Positions 8,522 to 16,307 of a stretch of DNA of 64,000 nucleotides are shown here, piece by piece. Position 1 is the stretch's first letter, and the number at the start of each line of letters is the position of its first letter. The translations under genes were made by a program, and so were the position numbers. The stretch covers positions 62,001-126,000 of the forward strand of contig CAKKQC010000038.1 of the NCBI GenBank assembly GCA_919901855.1, read 5' to 3'. Below the pieces are notes generated by a model. It was not told where the DNA came from, searched no databases, and worked only from the letters and a program-made list of their open reading frames with translations. Origin of the DNA: a bacterium. Lineage in GTDB: Bacteria; Oederibacteriota; CAKKQC01.

Positions 8522-8532
8522 AAGGAGCATCG

Positions 8533-9930
8533 ATGAAACCTCAAGCCGATTTCGGGGTGGTTGGGCTCGCGGTCATGGGGGCCAACCTGGCGCTCAACGT
8601 CGAGAGCCGCGGGTTCGCGTGCGCGGTGTTCAACCGGACCACGGAGAAGACCCGGGACTTCGCCGGCCGGAACCTGGGGGCCCGGCTCGTGCCCGGCTAC
8701 TCCATCCGAGAGTTCACGGCCTCGCTCAAGCGGCCCCGGAAGATCATCCTGATGGTCAAGGCGGGCGCGGGCGTGGACGAGACCATGGCGCACCTGCTCC
8801 CGTACCTGTCTCTCGGGGATGTCCTGATCGACGGCGGCAACTCGTACTTCCGCGACACCGACCGGCGGGTGGCGATGATGGCGGCGCGGGGCATCCGGTA
8901 CCTCGGGTGCGGGATCTCGGGCGGCGAGGAGGGCGCGCTCAAGGGGCCCTCGATCATGCCGGGCGGAGACCCCGTGGCGTGGAAGCACGTGGCGCCCATC
9001 CTCAAGGCGATCGCGGCGAAGACCGAGGACGGGCCCTGCGTGACCTACCTCGGCCGGCGGTCGGCGGGCCACTTCGTCAAGATGGTCCACAACGGGATCG
9101 AGTACGCGATGATGCAGATGCTCGCCGAGTTCTACGATCTCATGAAGGCCGGCCTCGGGATGTCGCCCGAGGAGGCGCAGAAGACATTCGCGAAATGGAA
9201 CGAGGGCCGGTGCGGCAGCTACCTCGTCGAGATCTCGGCGCTCGTGCTCAAGTACCGGGACCCCGATACGGGGAAGCTCCTGGTCGAGCTGATCCAGGAC
9301 GAGGCGGCCCAGAAGGGGACCGGCAAGTGGACTTCGCAGTCGGCGCTCGATCTCGGGGTGCCCGTGCCTTCGATCACGGCCGCCGTCGACGCCCGGATCA
9401 TCTCGGGGTACAAGAAGGACCGGGTCGCGATCGCGCGCGTCCTCCCGGCGAAGAGCCGGCGCCTCCGCGGGGCCGGGGCCAGGCAGCTCGAGGGCGCCTG
9501 CTACGCCGGGTTCCTGGCCGCGTACGCGCAGGGGCTGCATCTGCTGGGCAAGGCGTCGGCCGAGTACGAGTACGGACTCAACCTGGCCGAGGTCGCCCGG
9601 ATATGGAAGGGTGGCTGCATCGTGCGGTCGCGGATCCTGGACGTCCTGCGCCGCGCCTACCGGGCCGAGCCCCGGCTCGCGCACCCGTTCCTGGCCCCGG
9701 TCTTCCGGAAAGCACTCGCGCCGGTGACCGGCAGCCTCAGGACGGTCGTGTCCGCGGCGACCGCGGCCTCGATCCCGGTGCCCGTGCTGGGGGCGACGCT
9801 TTCGTACCTCGACGGATTCGGCCGGGCGAGGCTCCCGGCGAACCTGATCCAGGCCCAGCGCGACCACTTCGGCGCGCACACGTACGAGCGCATCGACCGG
9901 CCCGGGGTGTTCCACACGAAGTGGGACTGA
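8533..9930 (+). CDS. gnd: 6-phosphogluconate dehydrogenase, decarboxylating
   Basis: 465 aa, full family length. The Rossmann N-terminus 'FGVVGLAVMGANLALNVESRGF' and 'VFNRTTEKT' are diagnostic. So are 'LIDGGNSYFRDT', the substrate loop 'GISGGEEGALKGPSIMPGG', and 'GHFVKMVHNGIEYAMMQMLAE' with catalytic Lys and His. 'DEAAQKGTGKWT' and 'QRDHFGAHTYERID' complete the set. Converts 6-phosphogluconate to ribulose 5-phosphate, CO2 and NAD(P)H. The ATG has AAAGGAG 5 bases upstream and lies 11 bases after the SDR stop. Placement next to kinase and dehydrogenases for sugar acids suggests a catabolic rather than a housekeeping copy. Confidence 0.96.
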   Translation: MKPQADFGVVGLAVMGANLALNVESRGFACAVFNRTTEKTRDFAGRNLGARLVPGYSIREFTASLKRPRKIILMVKAGAGVDETMAHLLPYLSLGDVLIDGGNSYFRDTDRRVAMMAARGIRYLGCGISGGEEGALKGPSIMPGGDPVAWKHVAPILKAIAAKTEDGPCVTYLGRRSAGHFVKMVHNGIEYAMMQMLAEFYDLMKAGLGMSPEEAQKTFAKWNEGRCGSYLVEISALVLKYRDPDTGKLLVELIQDEAAQKGTGKWTSQSALDLGVPVPSITAAVDARIISGYKKDRVAIARVLPAKSRRLRGAGARQLEGACYAGFLAAYAQGLHLLGKASAEYEYGLNLAEVARIWKGGCIVRSRILDVLRRAYRAEPRLAHPFLAPVFRKALAPVTGSLRTVVSAATAASIPVPVLGATLSYLDGFGRARLPANLIQAQRDHFGAHTYERIDRPGVFHTKWD

Positions 9931-9931
9931 C

Positions 9932-10954
9932 GTGAAGCCCGCGATCGGGATCGTCAACTCGAGCAGTTTCGGGGTCAGCTTTCCGCGCCACCTCGCCCGG
10001 CTCAAGCGGGTGGGAACCGTCCGGCGCATCCGGACCGGGCCCCGGGCGACGGGCTTGGGTTTGGCCCGGGCCGTGCGCGGGTGCCGGGCCGTCGTGGCTT
10101 CGGTCCAGCCGTACTACGACGCCGCGTTCTTCCGTGCGGCTCCGGACCTCGTCGTTCTCGCCCGGCACGGGATCGGGGTGAACAACGTCGATGTCGAGGC
10201 CGCGACCAGGTGCGGGGTCATCGTCACGAAGGTCCCCGGGGCGATCGAGCGGGAAGCGATGGCCGAGGAGGCCATCGCGCTCATGCTCGCGATCGCGCGC
10301 AAGATCGTCCCCGCGCACCGCGCCGTCGCGGCGGGGCGGTGGGCGGCCCGGCCCGCGTTCGTCGGGCGCGAACTCGGGGGCCGCACGATCGGGCTCATCG
10401 GGTTCGGCAACATCGGAAGCCGCGTGGGCGAGATGCTCGTCCGCGGGTTCGGGGCGCGGGTCCTGGCCCGGGACCCCGCGGTCTCCGGCGCCCGGATGCG
10501 CCGGGTCGGCGTCCGTCCGGCGTCCCTCGCCGCGGTCCTGGCGCAGTCGGACATGATCTCGATCCACGCCTCGCTGAACCCGACGAGCCGCGGGCTGATC
10601 GGGGCGGCGGCGCTCCTGAAGATGAAGCCGGGGACCCTCCTCGTCAACACGGCGCGGGGCGAGATCCTGGACGAGCGCGCGGTCGTGACGGCCCTGCGCA
10701 GCGGGCGGCTCGGCGGGCTGGCGGCCGATGTGGTCGCCGACGAGCCCGCCACAGCGAGGCACCCATTCCTCAAGTGCCCGAACGCGATCCTGGTCCCGCA
10801 CATCGGGGCCTACACGGTCGAATCGCTGGGGGCCATGGGGGACAAGATGTGCGCCGACCTCGAAGACGTCTTCGTCCGGCGGCGCCGTCCGGCCGAACTC
10901 GTCAACCCCGCCGTCTGGCGGTCGCCCGCTCTCAGACTCCGGACGTGCCGCTAG
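9932..10954 (+). CDS. D-2-hydroxyacid dehydrogenase (phosphoglycerate dehydrogenase / 2-ketogluconate reductase family)
   Basis: 340 aa. Substrate domain 'LVVLARHGIGVNNVDVEAA', NAD motif 'GLIGFGNIGSRVGEML', catalytic Arg in 'LVNTARGEILDE', Glu in 'VVADEPATARHPF' and His in 'PHIGAYTVESLGAM' are all present and in order. The 'GAYT' after the catalytic His and absence of an ACT domain separate it from housekeeping SerA. In this operon the best fit is reduction of a 2-keto sugar acid such as 2-ketogluconate to gluconate (inference). GTG start 1 base after the gnd stop. Confidence 0.85.
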   Translation: MKPAIGIVNSSSFGVSFPRHLARLKRVGTVRRIRTGPRATGLGLARAVRGCRAVVASVQPYYDAAFFRAAPDLVVLARHGIGVNNVDVEAATRCGVIVTKVPGAIEREAMAEEAIALMLAIARKIVPAHRAVAAGRWAARPAFVGRELGGRTIGLIGFGNIGSRVGEMLVRGFGARVLARDPAVSGARMRRVGVRPASLAAVLAQSDMISIHASLNPTSRGLIGAAALLKMKPGTLLVNTARGEILDERAVVTALRSGRLGGLAADVVADEPATARHPFLKCPNAILVPHIGAYTVESLGAMGDKMCADLEDVFVRRRRPAELVNPAVWRSPALRLRTCR

Positions 10955-12399
10955 TCCTTGCTGCCGATGTAGGGACGACCGCGACCAAGGCGGGCGTCGT
11001 CGACGTCCACGGCCGGGTCCTGGCGCACGCCGAGGAGCCCAACCCGGTCCGGTCTCCCGAACCTGGCGCGGCCGAGCACGACCCCGAACAGCTCTGGCGG
11101 ACCCTGTGCCGGCTCTCGCGCCGGGTCGCCCGCGGCCGCGAGGACCGGATCAAGGCCGTCGTGCTCACGGGCTACCAGCTCGGGCTCCTGCCGCTCGACG
11201 CGCGCCAGCGGCCGCTGGGAGGGGTCATCACCCTCCTCGACATGAGGAGCATGGAGACGTTCCGCGGGCTCGAGGCCGCGTGCGACGCGAAGGCCCTGTA
11301 CCGCCGCACCGGGTGTCCGCCGTTCGCGCCGTACCCGCTGGCCAAGGTCTGGTGGTTGCGGCACCGGCGGCCCGCGCTCTTCCGCCGGGCGCGCTGGCTC
11401 GTCGGCGGGAAAGACTGGCTCCTCCTACGGATGACGGGGCGGCTCGCGACCGAGGCGAGCCTGTCGAGCGCGACGTGGATGCTCAACATCCGGACCGGTG
11501 ACTGGGACCCCATGGCGCTCCGGCTCGCCGGGGTGGCGAAGACCCGGATGCCCGAGGTGATTCCACCGTTCGCGGCGATGGGGGGGCTGCGGCCGCAAGC
11601 GGCGGAGGCGCTGGGCTTGGCGCCGGGCACCCTCGTCGCTCCCGGAATCTACGACGCCGCGGCCCTGCTGGTCGGGCTCGGCGGGCTCGAGCCCGGCGTC
11701 GCGGCGGTGAACTTCGGGACGACGGCCATGATGCGGATCGTGACCCGGCGACCGGTGCTCGACCGGGAGATGCGGCTCCAGGCCTATTCCTTCGATGGGA
11801 CGCGCTGGCTAGGGGGATCGGGCGTCAACAATGCCGGGAACGGCCGGGCGTGGCTCCGGGGGCGCCTCGGGCTCGGCTCCGACGCCGAGCTCGACGCGCT
11901 CGCGGCGAAGGTGCCACCCGGGTCCGAGGGGGTGAAGTTCCTTCCGTATTTCACTGGGGAGCGCGACCCGAGGATCGGGAACGTCGCGGCCTCGATCCTG
12001 GGCCTGCGCGAGGGGCACGGCCCCGGCCACCTCGCCCGCGCCCAGCTCGAGGGCGTGGCCTACACGATCCGCATGATCCGCGACGCCCTCCGCGAGAACG
12101 GCGTCACGATCCGCGAGATCCGGCTCGGCGGCGCGGGCGCGAAGTCGCCGCTCTGGGTCCGGATCATCGCGGATGTCCTCAACGTGCCGGTCACCGTTCC
12201 CGCCGTGGCCCATCCTTCGCTGGTGGGGTGTGCCGCGATCGGGTATGCGGCGACGGGGCTCTGCCGGACCGTCGACGAGGCTGCCCGGCGGCTTTCGCGT
12301 TCCGGCCGCCGCGTCCGTCCGGACCCCCGCTCCGCTTCCGTCTACGCCCGCGGCATCACCGAGCACATGGCTCTGGTCTCCCGCCTCTATGGCGGTTGA
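10945..12399 (+). CDS. FGGY-family carbohydrate kinase (gluconokinase/xylulokinase-like)
   Basis: 484 aa from a GTG that overlaps the dehydrogenase gene by 10 bases. The start places 'LVLAADVGTTATKAGVVD', the phosphate-1 motif, at the N-terminus. 'VNFGTTAMMRIV' and 'GGAGAKSPLWVRIIADVLNVPV' are the second phosphate and adenosine motifs. 'FLPYFTGERDPRIGNVAAS' matches the sugar-acid/xylulose kinase group. Given the 6-phosphogluconate dehydrogenase in the same operon, gluconate is the most economical substrate, but xylulose or another sugar acid cannot be excluded from sequence alone. Last gene of the operon; its stop overlaps the -35 of the following toxin-antitoxin promoter. Confidence 0.85.
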   Translation: MPLVLAADVGTTATKAGVVDVHGRVLAHAEEPNPVRSPEPGAAEHDPEQLWRTLCRLSRRVARGREDRIKAVVLTGYQLGLLPLDARQRPLGGVITLLDMRSMETFRGLEAACDAKALYRRTGCPPFAPYPLAKVWWLRHRRPALFRRARWLVGGKDWLLLRMTGRLATEASLSSATWMLNIRTGDWDPMALRLAGVAKTRMPEVIPPFAAMGGLRPQAAEALGLAPGTLVAPGIYDAAALLVGLGGLEPGVAAVNFGTTAMMRIVTRRPVLDREMRLQAYSFDGTRWLGGSGVNNAGNGRAWLRGRLGLGSDAELDALAAKVPPGSEGVKFLPYFTGERDPRIGNVAASILGLREGHGPGHLARAQLEGVAYTIRMIRDALRENGVTIREIRLGGAGAKSPLWVRIIADVLNVPVTVPAVAHPSLVGCAAIGYAATGLCRTVDEAARRLSRSGRRVRPDPRSASVYARGITEHMALVSRLYGG

Positions 12400-12425
12400 C
12401 TGCGCATCCTTGTTACGGATATACT
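12396..12425 (+). promoter_or_regulatory. Sigma70-type promoter of the AbrB/PIN module
   Basis: TTGACT, an 18-base spacer and TATACT. The -35 overlaps the stop of the kinase gene. The start codon lies 34 bases downstream behind a good GGGGAGG, so unlike many genes here this transcript has a conventional leader. Confidence 0.7.
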
Positions 12426-12459
12426 GAAAAACAGAAAGTCAGTCAAACGGGGAGGTCGC

Positions 12460-12714
12460 ATGAAGTCCACGTTGGTTGTATCGGAACGGGGTCAGATCAC
12501 CCTCCCGGCGCCCCTGCGGAAGAGGATGGGAATCAAGAACGGGGGCGTGGTCAAGGTCGAGGAGCGTGAGGGGCGTATCACTCTGTCTCCCGCGGCGGTC
12601 GTGGAAGTGGAGATGTACACGGACGAGCAGATCAGGGAGTTTATCGAGCGGGATCGCATATCGAAGGAGGAGCGGAAGCGTATCATCGCCAAACTGGCCC
12701 GCAGGAAGTCTTGA
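12460..12714 (+). CDS. AbrB/MazE-type antitoxin
   Basis: 84 aa. Residues 1-45 ('STLVVSERGQITLPAPLRKRMGI...GGVVKVEEREGRITLSP') form the swapped-hairpin SpoVT-AbrB DNA-binding fold. The basic/acidic helical tail ('EEREFIERDRIS'-like, ending ARRKS) would cover the toxin. GGGGAGG precedes the ATG by 5 bases. Directly abuts the PIN gene, the usual antitoxin-first order, and probably autorepresses the TTGACT/TATACT promoter. Confidence 0.88.
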   Translation: MKSTLVVSERGQITLPAPLRKRMGIKNGGVVKVEEREGRITLSPAAVVEVEMYTDEQIREFIERDRISKEERKRIIAKLARRKS

Positions 12715-13119
12715 GTGAGGGTCTTTCTCGACGCGAACATCCTGTTTACAGCCGTGGCAACGCCTGACGGCTGGTCGGCCTTGCTGATCGACAACGCAAG
12801 AAAGGGCGGGATACCGCTGGTGACGTGCGATCTCGCCGTCGAAGAGGCCGGTCGAAACCTCAGGGCGAAGGCTCCCGCCAGGGCGGATTCCCTTGCCTCG
12901 TTGCTGGGGCAGTTCGAGATCGTTCCGACTGTTGCCACCGGCAAGTGTCCGGTCGACCTTCCCGAGCAGGATGTTTCGATCCTCCTCTCGGCTATGGCGG
13001 CTCAGGCCACTCATCTCGTGACCGGTGATTTCAAGGACTTCGGGCGATGGATGAACAACCCTCGGCGTACCGGGGGCGTGGTAATCCAGTCTGTTGCCGA
13101 CTTCTTGCGTTCCGTATGA
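12715..13119 (+). CDS. PIN-domain toxin (VapC-like ribonuclease)
   Basis: 134 aa starting with GTG immediately after the antitoxin stop. The acidic PIN residues are visible: Asp in 'RVFLDANILF', Glu in 'CDLAVEEAGRN', Asp in 'LPEQDVSILL' and Asp in 'LVTGDFKDFGRW'. 'AQATHLVTGDFKDF' is the usual C-terminal PIN signature. Expected to be a Mg-dependent endoribonuclease neutralised by the AbrB partner. Target RNA not predictable. Confidence 0.87.
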   Translation: MRVFLDANILFTAVATPDGWSALLIDNARKGGIPLVTCDLAVEEAGRNLRAKAPARADSLASLLGQFEIVPTVATGKCPVDLPEQDVSILLSAMAAQATHLVTGDFKDFGRWMNNPRRTGGVVIQSVADFLRSV

Positions 13120-13131
13120 GGCCCTTACCTA

Positions 13132-13207
13132 AGAGAGGGACACTCTTTCGATCATGGGATTCTCGAGGTCGGGGGCGAATCGCATGACCGAAAGAGTGTC
13201 CCTCTCT
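13132..13207. repeat. Long hairpin: 25-bp inverted repeat around a 26-base loop
   Basis: AGAGAGGGACACTCTTTCG and its exact complement form 19 perfect pairs, extended to 25 with one mismatch (ATCATG / CATGAC). The loop is 26 bases of GC-rich sequence. It fills the otherwise gene-free gap between the AbrB/PIN and HicAB modules. No U-run follows, so it is not a standard intrinsic terminator. A REP/MITE-type element is more likely. Confidence 0.8.
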
Positions 13208-13260
13208 GGTTTCGGCTGAACCCATGTGGAGACTGGCCGGGGGGAAGGGGGATCGATCCC

Positions 13261-13290
13261 TTGTTGGCGCCGGATGGCAGGGGCTATGAT
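13261..13290 (+). promoter_or_regulatory. Promoter of hicA
   Basis: TTGTTG, an 18-base spacer and TATGAT, which ends 8 bases before the hicA ATG. No ribosome-binding site fits in that gap, so the mRNA is predicted to be leaderless. Confidence 0.5.
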
Positions 13291-13298
13291 GCGGGTAG

Positions 13299-13505
13299 AT
13301 GAAGATCAGGGAGGTCCTCGTCCTGCTCCGCGAGGACGGGTGGTACCTGGTCGTGGTCGAGGGGAGCCACAGGCAGTTCAAGCACGCGACGAAGCAGGGT
13401 CGGGTGACCGTAGCGGGGAAACCCGGCGACGACCTGGCCCCCGGGACGTTGAACAGCATTCTGAAGCAGGCCGACCTTTCGAGGCCGGAGAGGGAGGAGC
13501 GATAG
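13299..13505 (+). CDS. hicA: HicA-type mRNA interferase toxin
   Basis: 68 aa. The double-stranded-RNA-binding-like fold is recognisable: 'VLVLLREDGWYLVVVEGSHRQFKHA' with the catalytic His in G-S-H-R, then 'RVTVAGKPGDDLAPGTLNSILKQADL'. This is the usual HicA order and length. It precedes hicB by 1 base. HicA toxins cleave mRNA and are blocked by HicB. A leaderless start is suggested by the TATGAT 8 bases upstream. Confidence 0.92.
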   Translation: MKIREVLVLLREDGWYLVVVEGSHRQFKHATKQGRVTVAGKPGDDLAPGTLNSILKQADLSRPEREER

Positions 13506-13506
13506 C

Positions 13507-13722
13507 ATGAGCCAGCGGTATCTCGTCGTCATCGAAAAGGCTCCGCGGAACTATTCGGCGTACTCGCCCGACCTTCCCGGTTGCGTGGCGACCGGACGCA
13601 CCCGCAAGGGCGCGGAAGTCCGGATGAAGAAGGCCATTGAGATTCACCTTCGCGGCATGAAGGAGGATGGGCTCCCTCTGCCGAGACCCGCTTCCGTCGC
13701 CGAGTTCGTCAAGGTTTCCTGA
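13507..13722 (+). CDS. hicB: HicB-type antitoxin
   Basis: 71 aa. 'RYLVVIEKAPRNYSAYSPDLPGCVATGRTRKGAEVRMKKAIEIHLRGM' is the partial RNase-H-like HicB fold with the typical 'SPDLPGCVATG' loop. The short form lacks a C-terminal DNA-binding domain. GGAGCG precedes the ATG, so it is translated from the bicistronic message with hicA. Confidence 0.92.
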   Translation: MSQRYLVVIEKAPRNYSAYSPDLPGCVATGRTRKGAEVRMKKAIEIHLRGMKEDGLPLPRPASVAEFVKVS

Positions 13723-13748
13723 CCAAGGGAAGCTCGATCAAGCAAGCA

Positions 13749-14873
13749 ATGGCTGTTGACCGGCTACTGATCCTGTCCGCCTCCGCGGGGGCGGGGCACG
13801 TAAGGGCGGCCGACGCCCTCGTGAAGGCGGCGGGGGAGGCCCGCGCTGCGCGGGAGATAATCCACTACGACATCCTGAAGTATTCGGCGGGGCTCATGCG
13901 CGCGCTCTACTCGCGGACCTACTTCAAGCTGGTCAATGCCGCTCCCGAGCTCCTCGGCTGGATGTACCACCGCACCGACCAGCCGTGGAAGCTCATCCGG
14001 CGGCGGACGGTCTTCGACCGCGCGAACCTCCGGCGAATGATCTGGATGATCGAGAAGGCCGACCCTGACCTCATCCTCTGCACGCACTTCACGCCGGCCG
14101 AGGTGGTCTCGTGGCTCAAGCACCACAAGCGCCTCCGGGGGCCCCAGGGCATCGTCATCACCGACCTCGACGCGCACGGGATGTGGATGGTGCCGACTTA
14201 TGAGCGCTACTTCGTCGCCCGGGAAGAGACCAAGGTCTATCTCGCGTCCACGGGAGTGCCCGCAGCCAGGATCGGGGTCACCGGCATCCCGATCGATCCC
14301 GTGTTCGCGCGCCCCAAGGACCGGGCCGTGATGCGACGCCGGCTCGGCCTGCCGGCCGGCCGCCCCGTGGTTCTCGTCTCGGCGGGCGGCAACGGCGCGG
14401 AGGCCGTCGAGGCGATCCTGCGGCCCATGAAGGGCATGCGCACGCAGTGCGTCGTCATCGCCATGTGCGGTCGCAACGAGTCGATGCGGAAGCGGCTGGC
14501 CCCGTATGCGCGCGCCCGCGGCCCGGTCGAGTTCCGCGTCATGGGGTACACGACCGCCATGGACGAGTGGATGGCGGCGGCGGACCTCATGGTGGGCAAG
14601 CCCGGCGGCCTCACGACCTCCGAGGCCCTCGCGCGGGGCCTGCCGCTGGCGGTCGTGAGCCCGATCCCGGGGCAGGAGGAGCGCAACTCCGACGTCCTGC
14701 TCGAGGAAGGGGCCGCGATCCGGTGCAACAACCTGCCCGCGATCGGGTGGAAGATCGATGCGCTACTTGGCGAGCCGCGGCGGCTCGCGGCCCTGAAGCG
14801 GAACGCGAAGCGGATCGGCCGGCCGCACGCCGCCCGGGACGTGATCCGGCAGGCGCTGGAGTTGGTGCGGTGA
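13749..14873 (+). CDS. MGDG-synthase-like (GT28) diacylglycerol/lipid glycosyltransferase
   Basis: 374 aa. The N-terminus 'RLLILSASAGAGHVRAADAL' is the conserved S-x-G-x-GH loop of the MGDG-synthase/UgtP group. The donor-binding half contains 'VVLVSAGGNGAEAVEAIL', 'VMGYTTAMDEWMAAADLMVGKPGGLTTSEALARGLP' and 'PIPGQEERN'. These enzymes add a hexose to diacylglycerol at the inner membrane. Soluble apart from a hydrophobic patch. Overlaps the sulfatase start (GTGA), so the two are likely co-translated. Confidence 0.88.
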   Translation: MAVDRLLILSASAGAGHVRAADALVKAAGEARAAREIIHYDILKYSAGLMRALYSRTYFKLVNAAPELLGWMYHRTDQPWKLIRRRTVFDRANLRRMIWMIEKADPDLILCTHFTPAEVVSWLKHHKRLRGPQGIVITDLDAHGMWMVPTYERYFVAREETKVYLASTGVPAARIGVTGIPIDPVFARPKDRAVMRRRLGLPAGRPVVLVSAGGNGAEAVEAILRPMKGMRTQCVVIAMCGRNESMRKRLAPYARARGPVEFRVMGYTTAMDEWMAAADLMVGKPGGLTTSEALARGLPLAVVSPIPGQEERNSDVLLEEGAAIRCNNLPAIGWKIDALLGEPRRLAALKRNAKRIGRPHAARDVIRQALELVR

Positions 14874-16294
14874 GCCGGCCGAACATCCTCATCTTCATGA
14901 CCGACCAGCACCAGGCGGCGACGCTGGACGTTGGGCACCCGTGCCTGACGCCCCACGCCGACCGGTTCGTCTCCCAGGGCATCCGGTTCTCGCGGGCGTA
15001 CACGCCGACCGCGCTTTGCGCGCCCGCGCGCGCGAGCCTCATGACCTCGCTCTACCCGCACCGGCACGGCATGCTCAACAACCCCCATGTGCCGCAGGCG
15101 ATCCGCAAGGGATTGGCGGGTCCCTTCCCGCATTTCTCCGAACGGCTGAAGGAGTCCGGGTACCGGATGTCCTACTGCGGCAAGTGGCACGTCTCGGAGG
15201 AGAAATCCCCGCGCGACCACGGGTGGGAGGAAGCGGACGCGGCGACGCAGCGGACGCTCTGGCGGTCGGCGACGGGGAAGGTGCCGGCGAACCGGGGCTG
15301 GTCGCTCAACCGGCCGGGCTACGAGCCGTACCTCCTCTACGGGGCGGCCGAATGCGGACCCGAGGAGTTTTCCGAGCACCAGTGGACCCGGCACGCGATC
15401 GGGAAGATGTCCGAGCTGGCGAAGGGGCCGAATCCGTGGTGCCTGTATCTCGGCCTGCACGGGCCTCACGACCCCTACGTGGCGCCGGCGGAGTTCGTGA
15501 AGCGCTACGACCCGGCGAAGATCCCGAAGCCGCCGAGCTTCCACGACCCGATGTCGGACAAGCCCGCCGTCTACCGCCGCTGGCGGTACGAGGTCTGGGG
15601 CGACCTCGATTGGGAGCAGTACGCGGCCGCCACCGCGCACTACTGGGCGTACGTGACGTTCATCGACGACCTCTTCGGACAGGTCCTCGCCGCCCTGGAC
15701 GCCACGGGCCAGGCGAACGATACCCTCGTCCTCTTCACGGCCGACCACGGCGAGATGATGGGCGGCCACGGGCTCCTGTTCAAGGGCATCCCGGCGTTCG
15801 AAGAGTGCTACCGGGTGCCCATGCTCGCGCGCCTGCCCGGCGTGACCCCGGAGGGGGCGACGTGCGCAGAGTTCGTCAGTCTGGTCGACGTGGGGCCGAC
15901 GCTGATCGACCTCGCGGGCGGACGGCCGCTCGAGGAATGCCACGGCCGGTCGGCGGTGCCCCTGCTGCGGGGGCAGGCGCCCGAGGACTGGCCGGAGGAG
16001 TTCGTGGGCCAGTTCCACGGGACGGAACTCCTCTACTCCCAGCGGATCGTGACCACGAAGCGGTACAAGTACGTGTTCAACGGGTTCGACTTCGACGAGC
16101 TCTACGACCTCGAGGTGGACCCCCACGAGATGCAGAACCTCTATTTCTCATCGGATCACCGGCACGTGCTCGAAGACATGATCCGCCGGCTCTGGCGCCG
16201 GTCGCTCGCCATGGGCGACACGATCTCGTGCCACGCGTATCCGACGACCGACCTGGTTCCGGAAGGACCTCTGGGGCCGGCTCGGGAGCGCTGA
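14870..16294 (+). CDS. Sulfatase / alkaline-phosphatase superfamily hydrolase
   Basis: 474 aa. 'SRPNILIFMTDQHQ' carries the metal-binding Asp at the N-terminus. 'ALCAPARASLMTSLYPHRHG' is the C-x-P-x-R formylglycine sulfatase signature, which needs a maturation enzyme not found in this window. 'SYCGKWHVS', 'HGPHDPY' and 'LFTADHGEMMGGHGLLFKG' supply the remaining active-site residues. No signal peptide, so it may be cytoplasmic or exported otherwise. Natural substrate unknown; neighbours suggest an envelope glycan or glycolipid. GTG start by 4-base overlap with the lipid glycosyltransferase. Confidence 0.9.
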   Translation: MSRPNILIFMTDQHQAATLDVGHPCLTPHADRFVSQGIRFSRAYTPTALCAPARASLMTSLYPHRHGMLNNPHVPQAIRKGLAGPFPHFSERLKESGYRMSYCGKWHVSEEKSPRDHGWEEADAATQRTLWRSATGKVPANRGWSLNRPGYEPYLLYGAAECGPEEFSEHQWTRHAIGKMSELAKGPNPWCLYLGLHGPHDPYVAPAEFVKRYDPAKIPKPPSFHDPMSDKPAVYRRWRYEVWGDLDWEQYAAATAHYWAYVTFIDDLFGQVLAALDATGQANDTLVLFTADHGEMMGGHGLLFKGIPAFEECYRVPMLARLPGVTPEGATCAEFVSLVDVGPTLIDLAGGRPLEECHGRSAVPLLRGQAPEDWPEEFVGQFHGTELLYSQRIVTTKRYKYVFNGFDFDELYDLEVDPHEMQNLYFSSDHRHVLEDMIRRLWRRSLAMGDTISCHAYPTTDLVPEGPLGPARER

Positions 16295-16307
16295 GGGCAC
16301 CTCTCCC

